This document shows, piece after piece, positions 30,403 to 37,507 of a stretch of 37,507 nt of DNA. A program made the translations under genes and the position numbers. The stretch's first letter is position 1. Every line of letters begins with the position of its first letter. Origin of the DNA: Prochlorococcus sp. AG-686-O05 (GTDB lineage Bacteria; Cyanobacteriota; Cyanobacteriia; PCC-6307; Cyanobiaceae). The stretch covers positions 1-37,507 of the forward strand of contig QCVV01000006.1 of NCBI GenBank assembly GCA_003210235.1, given 5' to 3'. Under the pieces are notes generated by a model. It was not told the DNA's origin, ran no database searches, and saw only the letters and a list, made by a program, of their open reading frames with translations.

Positions 30403-31020
30403 TTAGTTCTTATCTGAAAATATAGTACTCAAACGCAATAAAGGGTCTCCAATTCCGGGCTTCAACAAATTTGAATTTTCGTCTTCTTCATCAATACAAG
30501 ATGTATAAATAACTTGTTGAGGAAATATCTTTGCAATTTCATTTAAACCTTTATTGCTGCAAATGGATGATATTAATAAAATCCTATTAGATTCAACCCC
30601 TAATTTTTTTAAGTTAATAAGAGTTTCAATTGGATTTGATTTCATCTTTATTTGATCTGAATAAACCATAACACCTACATTTTCTTCGATCGTTGTTGGT
30701 AATTCTCCTAGCAAAAGAGTTGAATTGGGGATCACTTCTTTTGCTCCGTACCATAGGGATAATCCTTCAGGCATTATTGCTATTACTTTTATTGGATAAT
30801 CATTATTTATAAACACACCTTCTGCCTCTCCATTATCTGTTTTTATCGACTCTTTTTTATATGGAAGCCAATCTCTTAACGCTTCATAAGTAAGCCATTT
30901 TCCTAATTGTTCATAGCCAGTTGAATATAAAATATTAGGAGTATTTTTCTCTCTTAAAATTGAAAGCCAATGTTTTATTAATGGATGAGGAGGAACAATA
31001 ACCTTTAGTGACATTGCCAT
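30403..31020 (-). CDS. Uracil phosphoribosyltransferase-like protein (catalytic motifs degenerate); ATG at 31020 preferred
   Basis: Overall UPRT layout (HPLIKHWLSILRE...LGKWLTYEALRDWL...PGIGDPLLRL), but the canonical PRPP motif is absent. Confidence 0.75.
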   Translation of the reverse strand: MAMSLKVIVPPHPLIKHWLSILREKNTPNILYSTGYEQLGKWLTYEALRDWLPYKKESIKTDNGEAEGVFINNDYPIKVIAIMPEGLSLWYGAKEVIPNSTLLLGELPTTIEENVGVMVYSDQIKMKSNPIETLINLKKLGVESNRILLISSICSNKGLNEIAKIFPQQVIYTSCIDEEDENSNLLKPGIGDPLLRLSTIFSDKN

Positions 31021-31082
31021 ATATTTTCCTTTAAGATAGTAATACAAACTTTAAAACCCTAGATCTAAAATACATTTTTATT

Positions 31083-31595
31083 ATGATTAAATCAATTAAT
31101 TTTCCTTCCCTCAAGAATGCTTTAATAACTATATTTTTTATTGGAATCCTATTTTTTAATTTTGTAAACTCTGCTTGGGCTAAACGACCTCCAGAAATAA
31201 GAAACCAGCAAGACCTTGATTTAGAGGAAGATATGCATGGTCAAGATCTTAGTGGTAATGAATTTGTAAAGTTCAATTTAAATGGATTTGATTTTAGTCA
31301 AAGTAACTTGGAGGGCGCAGTTTTTAATAATAGTAAATTGCAAAACGCAACTATGACTGGAGCTAACCTTAGTGACGCTTTAGCATATGCAACAGATTTT
31401 ACAGACGCAGATCTTTCAGATGTGAATTTCACAAATGCTTTATTAATGGAAAGTAATTTTGAAGGAGCTAAGATTGATGGCGCAGATTTTACTAATGCAG
31501 TTCTTAGCCGAATACAACAAAAAGAATTATGTGAAATAGCAAATGGTACTAATAGTTCGACAGGAGAAAGTACAGAATATAGTCTTGGTTGTTAG
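31083..31595 (+). CDS. Secreted/thylakoid-lumen pentapeptide-repeat protein
   Basis: Signal-peptide-like N-terminus ending NSAWA, then A(D/N)LxxAxF-type pentapeptide repeats. Confidence 0.85.
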   Translation: MIKSINFPSLKNALITIFFIGILFFNFVNSAWAKRPPEIRNQQDLDLEEDMHGQDLSGNEFVKFNLNGFDFSQSNLEGAVFNNSKLQNATMTGANLSDALAYATDFTDADLSDVNFTNALLMESNFEGAKIDGADFTNAVLSRIQQKELCEIANGTNSSTGESTEYSLGC

Positions 31596-31606
31596 AAAAC
31601 ATATTT

Positions 31607-32662
31607 ATGAATAAAAGAATACCTGTAATTGTAATTTCTGGATTTCTTGGGTCAGGAAAGACTACTTTTTTAAGATATTTACTAAGAGAAAGCAATAAAA
31701 AATTTGGGTTAATAATTAATGAATTTGGCGATGTTGGGATTGATGGTGACTTGGTTAAAAGCTGCAATAGCTGTGATGATTCTGATGAAGGTTGTATTAT
31801 TGAATTAAATAATGGTTGTTTATGTTGCACCGTTCAAGATGATTTTATTCCCTCGATAAAATCACTTGTAAATTTTAATCCTGACATAGAAGCAATAATC
31901 ATTGAGACGAGTGGACTTACCTTACCCTTACCATTGATACAAGCACTCAATTGGCCTGAGATAAGGTCATCAATATATCTTGATCTCGTAATTGGCATAG
32001 TCAATGGAGAGTCAATGCTTGAGGGCTCTCCAATAAATGATTTAAATAAAATAACTAATCAGTACGATGAGTTAAATAAGATTGACCATAATGCATCCAT
32101 TGAAGAACTCTTTGAAGAACAGTTAGAGGTTTCTGATATCGTTCTAATATCAAGAGCAGATGTTTTAAATGAAAAAGAATTTAAATCTATCAAAAATATA
32201 ATCAAAGAAAAGTTTAATTCAACTGTTCCTATTCTTAAATCTTTTAATGGCAAAATTGATTTAAAATATATATTTGATATTGATTTAAAAAAAGATAATT
32301 ATAAAAAATTTATTTCTGAAGAACATGATCATAAACACGTTGAACTTGTCTCTGATTCGGTAAAGTTAAATTATTTTCTTGACAAAAAAGAATTTGAGAA
32401 AGAGATAGTAAACGTTTTAAGTGAAATTAATATTCTTCGAATAAAAGGACGTATATGGATTCCAAATAAATCTTTGCCTTTACAAATACAAATAGTTGGA
32501 AAAAAAATAAATACATGGTACGAAGAAGCACCTCTTAATTGTTGGAGACCAATTGATAGTGGGGGACTTGAATTAGTCATAATTTCCTTTGATAAAGAAT
32601 CAATTAATAAATTTATAAAAAAAATTAAAGAGAAATTTAAGGTTTTAAACGTCCATAAATAG
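31607..32662 (+). CDS. CobW/COG0523 family GTPase, putative metallochaperone; ATG 31607 preferred
   Basis: GFLGSGKTTFLRYLL (Walker A), NGCLCCTVQDDF (CxCC), internal EEHDHKH. Confidence 0.9.
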   Translation: MNKRIPVIVISGFLGSGKTTFLRYLLRESNKKFGLIINEFGDVGIDGDLVKSCNSCDDSDEGCIIELNNGCLCCTVQDDFIPSIKSLVNFNPDIEAIIIETSGLTLPLPLIQALNWPEIRSSIYLDLVIGIVNGESMLEGSPINDLNKITNQYDELNKIDHNASIEELFEEQLEVSDIVLISRADVLNEKEFKSIKNIIKEKFNSTVPILKSFNGKIDLKYIFDIDLKKDNYKKFISEEHDHKHVELVSDSVKLNYFLDKKEFEKEIVNVLSEINILRIKGRIWIPNKSLPLQIQIVGKKINTWYEEAPLNCWRPIDSGGLELVIISFDKESINKFIKKIKEKFKVLNVHK

Positions 32663-32716
32663 GCATTTAATTTTATAGTTGAGCTTGGAAAAATTTCCTT
32701 GATTTCAAAATTGAAA

Positions 32717-32884
32717 ATGGAAGATTCAAAAATTGCTATTAAAGCTAGTATCTTTACTAAAGATTCAATTCCTTGTTTTAAAGTTATTTGTTCTAAATGT
32801 GCTGGGTCAGGTAATTTTAAAACTCCTGAAAGCTCAAGAAGAACTTGTTTAGAATGTTTTGGAAAGGGTTATGTAAACGTTTAA
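32717..32884 (+). CDS. Small DnaJ-zinc-finger-like protein (two CxxCxGxG motifs)
   Basis: CSKCAGSG and CLECFGKG in a ~55-aa protein (ATG 32717; listed ORF begins at TTG 32699). Confidence 0.7.
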   Translation: MEDSKIAIKASIFTKDSIPCFKVICSKCAGSGNFKTPESSRRTCLECFGKGYVNV

Positions 32885-32986
32885 TTAATTTTTTTTTGTT
32901 TTTAATGATAAAAATATTTGTTTATTAATTAAGAGTACTTTTTTATTAAAATTTAAACTATTCTTCTATTAGAAATAATTTTTTAA

Positions 32987-33238
32987 TTGGATCAATTTGA
33001 AGTTAAAGTTTTTATAAGGTTAAGACCTTCCGTTCTTGATCCAGCAGGAGAGGCAATAAAGTCTGCTTCCAGCAAACTTGGAGTCGCAGGAATTAAATCT
33101 TTAAGAATAGGAAAAATGATTGAAGTTAAAATCGAAAGTAAAGAAGAAGATATTAAAGAAAAAATTGAATTATTATGTGATCGATTATTTGCTAATACAG
33201 TCATTGAAGACTATGAGTATTCAATAAATAAATTATAA
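32987..33238 (+). CDS. purS: Phosphoribosylformylglycinamidine synthase subunit PurS (TTG start)
   Basis: VKVFIRLRPSVLDPAGEAIKSA; next to purQ. Confidence 0.92.
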   Translation: MDQFEVKVFIRLRPSVLDPAGEAIKSASSKLGVAGIKSLRIGKMIEVKIESKEEDIKEKIELLCDRLFANTVIEDYEYSINKL

Positions 33239-33904
33239 ATGGCTGGTTTTACTGTTGGTATTGTCGTTTTCCCTGGTTCTAATTGTGATCGTGATGTTTC
33301 CTGGGCTTTAGAAGGTTGTTTAGACATTAAAACAAAATTCTTATGGCATGAATCATCTGATTTGAATGATGTTGATTCAATTGTTTTGCCAGGAGGATTT
33401 AGTTATGGTGATTATTTAAGATGTGGAGCAATAGCAAGATTCTCTCCATTAATAAATTCTTTACATGACTTTGTTAAAAGCGGAAGACGTGTATTAGGCA
33501 TATGTAATGGATTTCAGATTTTAACTGAATCAGGTTTTCTTCCGGGAGCACTTGTTGCTAATAAAAATCTCAATTTCATTTGTGATGATGTTGACTTGAA
33601 TGTAATCACTTCGAAAGGAGGTTGGTTTCAAAAGTTAAACGACACACAAAATATAAAATTACCAATAGCTCATGGAGAAGGTCGTTATCATTGCGATCAA
33701 GATACACTTAAAAAACTTACTGATAATGATTTAATTGCATTGAAATACAAAACCAATCCTAATGGTTCAACCTCTGACATAGCAGGTATAACTAATGAAA
33801 AAGGAAATGTTTTAGGATTAATGCCTCATCCTGAACGAGCTTGTGATGAATCCATTGGCGGAATAGATGGTCTCTATACTTTGAGGTCTTTAATTACTCA
33901 ATAA
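33239..33904 (+). CDS. purQ: Phosphoribosylformylglycinamidine synthase subunit PurQ
   Basis: [48 protein letters not shown]. Confidence 0.96.
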   Translation: MAGFTVGIVVFPGSNCDRDVSWALEGCLDIKTKFLWHESSDLNDVDSIVLPGGFSYGDYLRCGAIARFSPLINSLHDFVKSGRRVLGICNGFQILTESGFLPGALVANKNLNFICDDVDLNVITSKGGWFQKLNDTQNIKLPIAHGEGRYHCDQDTLKKLTDNDLIALKYKTNPNGSTSDIAGITNEKGNVLGLMPHPERACDESIGGIDGLYTLRSLITQ

Positions 33905-33937
33905 AAAAAAGACCTCGAATATTGAGGTCTTTTTTTA
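33903..33937. terminator. Bidirectional intrinsic terminator between convergent purQ and fba
   Basis: AAAAAAAAGACCTC-GAATATT-GAGGTCTTTTTTT: stem GACCTC/GAGGTC with flanking A-run and T-run. Confidence 0.9.
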
Positions 33938-33956
33938 TTTTATCTTTGCTTAAATA

Positions 33957-35030
33957 TTAAACTACTGCTTTTACTTTTGGATCTAAGTTACCTTTAGCAT
34001 AAAGATCAGCGTAATAATTAGTGCTGCTTTGTTTGATCTTACTTGCTTGACCTTCGCACCAGAATTGCTTATATCTATCTAGACAAACTTGCTTCATGTA
34101 TTTTCTTGCAGGTTTATTGAAATGTCTTGGGTCAAAGTTGGCTGTGTCAGCAAAAGCAGCTTCTCTAACTGCTGCTGTAAATGCAAGTCTATTATCAGTA
34201 TCGATATTTACCTTCCTTACCCCGTTTCTAATTCCCTCTTGAATTTCTTCTACAGGTACACCGTATGTCTGCGGAATTTCTCCACCATATTTATTAATGA
34301 TATCTAACCATTCTTGAGGAACTGAACTAGACCCATGCATCACAAGATGAGTATTTGGTAGAGCTTTATGGATCTCAGCAATTCTGCTTATAGCAAGAAC
34401 CTCTCCTGTTGGCTTTCTTGTGAATTTATATGCCCCATGACTTGTTCCTATCGCTATAGCTAAAGCATCAACTTTGGTTTTCGCTACAAAGTCTGCAGCT
34501 TCTTCAGGATCAGTTAAAAGCATATCTGTTGAAAGTTCACCTTCGAATCCATGACCATCTTCAGCTTCACCTTTACCTGTCTCTAAGGATCCTAAGCAAC
34601 CTAATTCTCCCTCAACACTAACTCCCACTGAATGTGCGAAATCAACTACTTTTTTTGTTACGGCAACATTATATTCATAACTTGCGGGTGTTTTTGCATC
34701 TGCCTCTAAAGATCCGTCCATCATTACTGATGTAAACCCATTAATAGCTGCTGAATAACAAGTTGATGGCTCATTACCATGATCCTGATGCATTACAACT
34801 GGAATATTTGGATAAGTTTCTGTTGCGGCAAGGATCAGGTGACGAAGGAAAATTTCTCCAGCATAATTTCTTGCTCCTCTTGAAGCTTGAAGAATTACAG
34901 GGCTATCAGTTTCGTAAGCAGCCTCCATGATCGCTTGAACCTGTTCAAGATTATTTACATTAAAAGCTGGTATACCGTAACCATTCTCGGCTGCGTGATC
35001 TAAAAGTAGTCTCAGTGGAACGAGGGCCAT
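33957..35030 (-). CDS. fba: Fructose-bisphosphate aldolase, class II
   Basis: [55 protein letters not shown]. Confidence 0.95.
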   Translation of the reverse strand: MALVPLRLLLDHAAENGYGIPAFNVNNLEQVQAIMEAAYETDSPVILQASRGARNYAGEIFLRHLILAATETYPNIPVVMHQDHGNEPSTCYSAAINGFTSVMMDGSLEADAKTPASYEYNVAVTKKVVDFAHSVGVSVEGELGCLGSLETGKGEAEDGHGFEGELSTDMLLTDPEEAADFVAKTKVDALAIAIGTSHGAYKFTRKPTGEVLAISRIAEIHKALPNTHLVMHGSSSVPQEWLDIINKYGGEIPQTYGVPVEEIQEGIRNGVRKVNIDTDNRLAFTAAVREAAFADTANFDPRHFNKPARKYMKQVCLDRYKQFWCEGQASKIKQSSTNYYADLYAKGNLDPKVKAVV

Positions 35031-35183
35031 AATTAATAATTAATTAGATGCTTAAGAAAAATAAGCAATATGTTCCGAGAGTTTAATATATAGAGGTAAC
35101 AAATGTCACGTCATTGAATATACAAATTACAAAAGATATGAAACCATTTTAATACCTAAGTGTATATTTTCTGCTTTCTTTTG

Positions 35184-36251
35184 TTAGTAAGTATAACCAG
35201 CAACAAATAATTGCTCATCAGATGATGGTTGAGATCCTGCTACATATGAACCTTTTGAAGCCTCAGAGTTTGCCTGAGCTCTAGCAATTAATGCCTTTTG
35301 CCCAGCATCTGTTTCGCTTCCTTTCCATGCCTTTAAGCAAGAATGCTGTAGAGCTCTCCCATAGGAGAATGAAACGTTCCATAAAGCTTTTCTATAAAGA
35401 GTATTCATATTATTTAAATAAACTGAAGCAGCTTCTTCACTTAAACCTCCGGAAAGAAAAACAATTCCAGGAACTGATGCCGGTACGCATCTTTCCATTG
35501 TTCTTATTGTCATTTCAGCAACTTTCATAGGATCAGCTTTTGTTTGGCACTCAGCTCCATTAACAGTCATTGAAGGTTTTAAGAGTGTTCCTTCAAGGAA
35601 AACTCCATTAGCCTGACAAGCTATGTATACCTGCTTAATAACTTCTTCTTGAACTTCGGCAGTTTTCTCAATAGTATGATCACCATCCATTAAAATTTCT
35701 GGCTCAATGATTGGTACTAATCCTGATTCCTGAACTGATCTAGCATATCTTGCCAGTCCCCATGCGTTTTCTTGTATAGATAATTTTGATGGGCACCCAT
35801 CCTCTGTTATTTGTAAAACTGCTCTCCATTTTGCGAATCTTGCTCCTTGCTCGTAGTATCTTGCCGCTCTTTCAACTAATCCATCTAGACCAGAACAAAA
35901 TGTTTCTACGTCTCCGCCTCCTGGAAGAGGATTCAAACCTTTATCAACCTTAATACCTGGTATGATTCCCAATTTATTAAGCTTTTGTACCATTGATTCG
36001 CCATCCTGATGGTTCTGAAAAAGTGTTTCTTCAAATAAAATTGCACCACTTATATATTTCCCAAGACCTTCAGTAGTGAAAAGCATTCCTCTATATGCTT
36101 TTCTATTCTCTTCAGTATTTTCTACTCCAATACCGGCCAATCTTTTCCCTACTGTTTTAGTAGATTCATCTACAGCTAATATTCCTTTACCTTTGGAAGC
36201 TAAATGTTGAGCATTTTCTTTAAGCTCATTTTTGTAGTAATTTAATGCCAT
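35184..36251 (-). CDS. Fructose-bisphosphate aldolase, class I
   Basis: GKGILAVDESTKTVGKRLAGIG, EGTLLKPSMTVNG (Schiff-base Lys region), VFLSGGLSEEAA. Confidence 0.95.
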   Translation of the reverse strand: MALNYYKNELKENAQHLASKGKGILAVDESTKTVGKRLAGIGVENTEENRKAYRGMLFTTEGLGKYISGAILFEETLFQNHQDGESMVQKLNKLGIIPGIKVDKGLNPLPGGGDVETFCSGLDGLVERAARYYEQGARFAKWRAVLQITEDGCPSKLSIQENAWGLARYARSVQESGLVPIIEPEILMDGDHTIEKTAEVQEEVIKQVYIACQANGVFLEGTLLKPSMTVNGAECQTKADPMKVAEMTIRTMERCVPASVPGIVFLSGGLSEEAASVYLNNMNTLYRKALWNVSFSYGRALQHSCLKAWKGSETDAGQKALIARAQANSEASKGSYVAGSQPSSDEQLFVAGYTY

Positions 36252-36354
36252 TCTTTAAAATTTCGGTTCAGTTGATTTTTCCAGAATATGAAGAAAAAAT
36301 AAAATCAATTCAATACTTAATCGAGTTATATTTGTTACTCAGCAATGTAATCAG

Positions 36355-37458
36355 CTAAATTTTTATACAAATTCCACTCTCAGAAGATCTTCTTATTGCT
36401 TCACAAACTCTTTGACTACTTAGTCCCTCAGACAATCCAGGGATTACGGGTGTTTGATTAATGATACTCTCAGCCCATAATTTGTGAATTCTCTTAACAG
36501 GTGCAATTCTTCCATCAGGCCAGGTTTTATCAAAATTATAAAGAGGATCAGCAGGCAAATTATGTGTTTTATCTTCTTTATTTGAAAATTTTAAATTAAA
36601 ACCATGTACATAATCTTTTTGATTCTCACTCCTAAGGAAAAGTGAACCATCACCTCCGTACACTTCCAAACTAAATCCTCTTCCATTTTTTGATATCGAG
36701 GATAATGAAACCTGACATGGTATAGAAGCGCTATCGTAATTAGTTATTTCAAGGTTAGCTATACAAATATCTTCACTTGTTACTTCCAATATCTTGGAGG
36801 AATTAGGCAAATATCTTTCTTTGATTGATGTTGATATTTTTCCAGATACCTTTATCGATTCTCCAAAAAACCAGTTCAACATATCAAATGCATGAGTTCC
36901 CAAAGCTCCAATTACTCCTCCGCCTTTTTCTTTTAATGAATACCAGTTCCATGCTCTCTTGGGATCAGATCTACTACCCATTAACCAATCAAGCTTAATT
37001 AAATAAATTTTACCTAAAATATTCTCATCAATTATTTTCTTTGTTTGTAGAAAAAGAGGCACTGCTCTATATTCAAAATCTACGCAAACACTCAAATTAT
37101 TAATTAAGGATATTCTTTGGAGTTCTTCAATTTCTTCGGAAGTTAAGGCAACAGGTTTTTCTAATAAGAGATGTTTATTATTTTCTAGTGCTTCCTTTGC
37201 TAATTTAAATCTTGATTCAGGAGATGTAGCAATTATTATACCGTCGATATCTTTAGATTTAACTAATTTTTCCCAATCATGGTAAAAATTTAAACCGGTT
37301 TCTTTCTCTAATGATGGTCCTTTTTCTTTTTTATAGTGATAAATTGCAGTTGGAATTAAGTAATCTGATTCTTTTAAAGCTTCCAAATGAATTTTTTTTC
37401 CAAATCCTAAGCCAGCAATTGCGATTCTTAATTTTCGTGAGATATTAATGTTAGTCAT
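36355..37458 (-). CDS. Gfo/Idh/MocA family oxidoreductase
   Basis: RIAIAGLGFGKKIHLEALKES, LLEKPVALTSEE, GGGVIGALGTHAFDML. Confidence 0.88.
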   Translation of the reverse strand: MTNINISRKLRIAIAGLGFGKKIHLEALKESDYLIPTAIYHYKKEKGPSLEKETGLNFYHDWEKLVKSKDIDGIIIATSPESRFKLAKEALENNKHLLLEKPVALTSEEIEELQRISLINNLSVCVDFEYRAVPLFLQTKKIIDENILGKIYLIKLDWLMGSRSDPKRAWNWYSLKEKGGGVIGALGTHAFDMLNWFFGESIKVSGKISTSIKERYLPNSSKILEVTSEDICIANLEITNYDSASIPCQVSLSSISKNGRGFSLEVYGGDGSLFLRSENQKDYVHGFNLKFSNKEDKTHNLPADPLYNFDKTWPDGRIAPVKRIHKLWAESIINQTPVIPGLSEGLSSQRVCEAIRRSSESGICIKI

Positions 37459-37507
37459 TAATTTATTTTTTCAGAACAACCTTTTTCAATAACAACATCA
37501 ATAAGCT
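37458..37507 (-). CDS. C-terminal fragment of an unidentified upstream CDS (...LIDVVIEKGCSEKIN*)
   Basis: Minus-strand frame is open from window end to TAA 37460-37458, which overlaps the ATG of the Gfo/Idh gene (TAATG). Too short to identify. Confidence 0.4.
   Translation of the reverse strand, partial: LIDVVIEKGCSEKIN

Noticed and set aside
35049-35067. TGCTTA...TAAGCA short inverted repeat upstream of fba
   Set aside because: Only 6 bp with a 7-nt loop in AT-rich intergenic DNA; insufficient evidence.
1-37507. Search for tRNA/rRNA genes, CRISPR arrays, transposases, prophage genes
   Set aside because: None recognised by eye. Intergenic gaps are short and contain no cloverleaf-like GC-rich segments, no spaced direct repeats and no transposase or integrase motifs. 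A tRNAscan/Infernal run would be decisive.
37458-37507. Naming the truncated minus-strand CDS at the right edge
   Set aside because: Only about 15 residues (LIDVVIEKGCSEKIN) are visible, not enough for a gene assignment.

Overview
The window is about 37.5 kb, AT-rich and gene-dense. It looks like a high-light-type Prochlorococcus (marine picocyanobacterium) chromosome, judged from gene content and protein sequence. It is mostly housekeeping: pcyA (3' end)-devBCA, rpsB-tsf, recG, two M15 peptidases, sir, glyS, chlP, typA, lptB, ccsA, rpe, glpX (FBP/SBPase), hemA, glgC, gnd, pgl, ilvD, a upp-like gene, a pentapeptide protein, a COG0523 GTPase, purS/purQ, class II and class I aldolases, and a Gfo/Idh oxidoreductase. 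I saw no mobile elements, CRISPR arrays, rRNA or tRNA genes. Main items worth a second look: (1) a structured rpsB 5' leader (4361-4425) with two long interleaved complementarities (8 bp and 9 bp) that predict an H-type pseudoknot or two-state switch just downstream of an extended -10 promoter; (2) a glyS reading frame broken at a G8 homopolymer (13307-13314), where G7 would restore one 720-aa protein; (3) a UPRT ('upp') homolog whose PRPP-binding motif is replaced, suggesting a repurposed pseudoenzyme; (4) an unlisted 49-aa basic small protein (3161-3310); (5) a small CxxCxGxG zinc-finger-like protein next to a COG0523 metallochaperone; (6) a 13-bp hairpin upstream of glpX.
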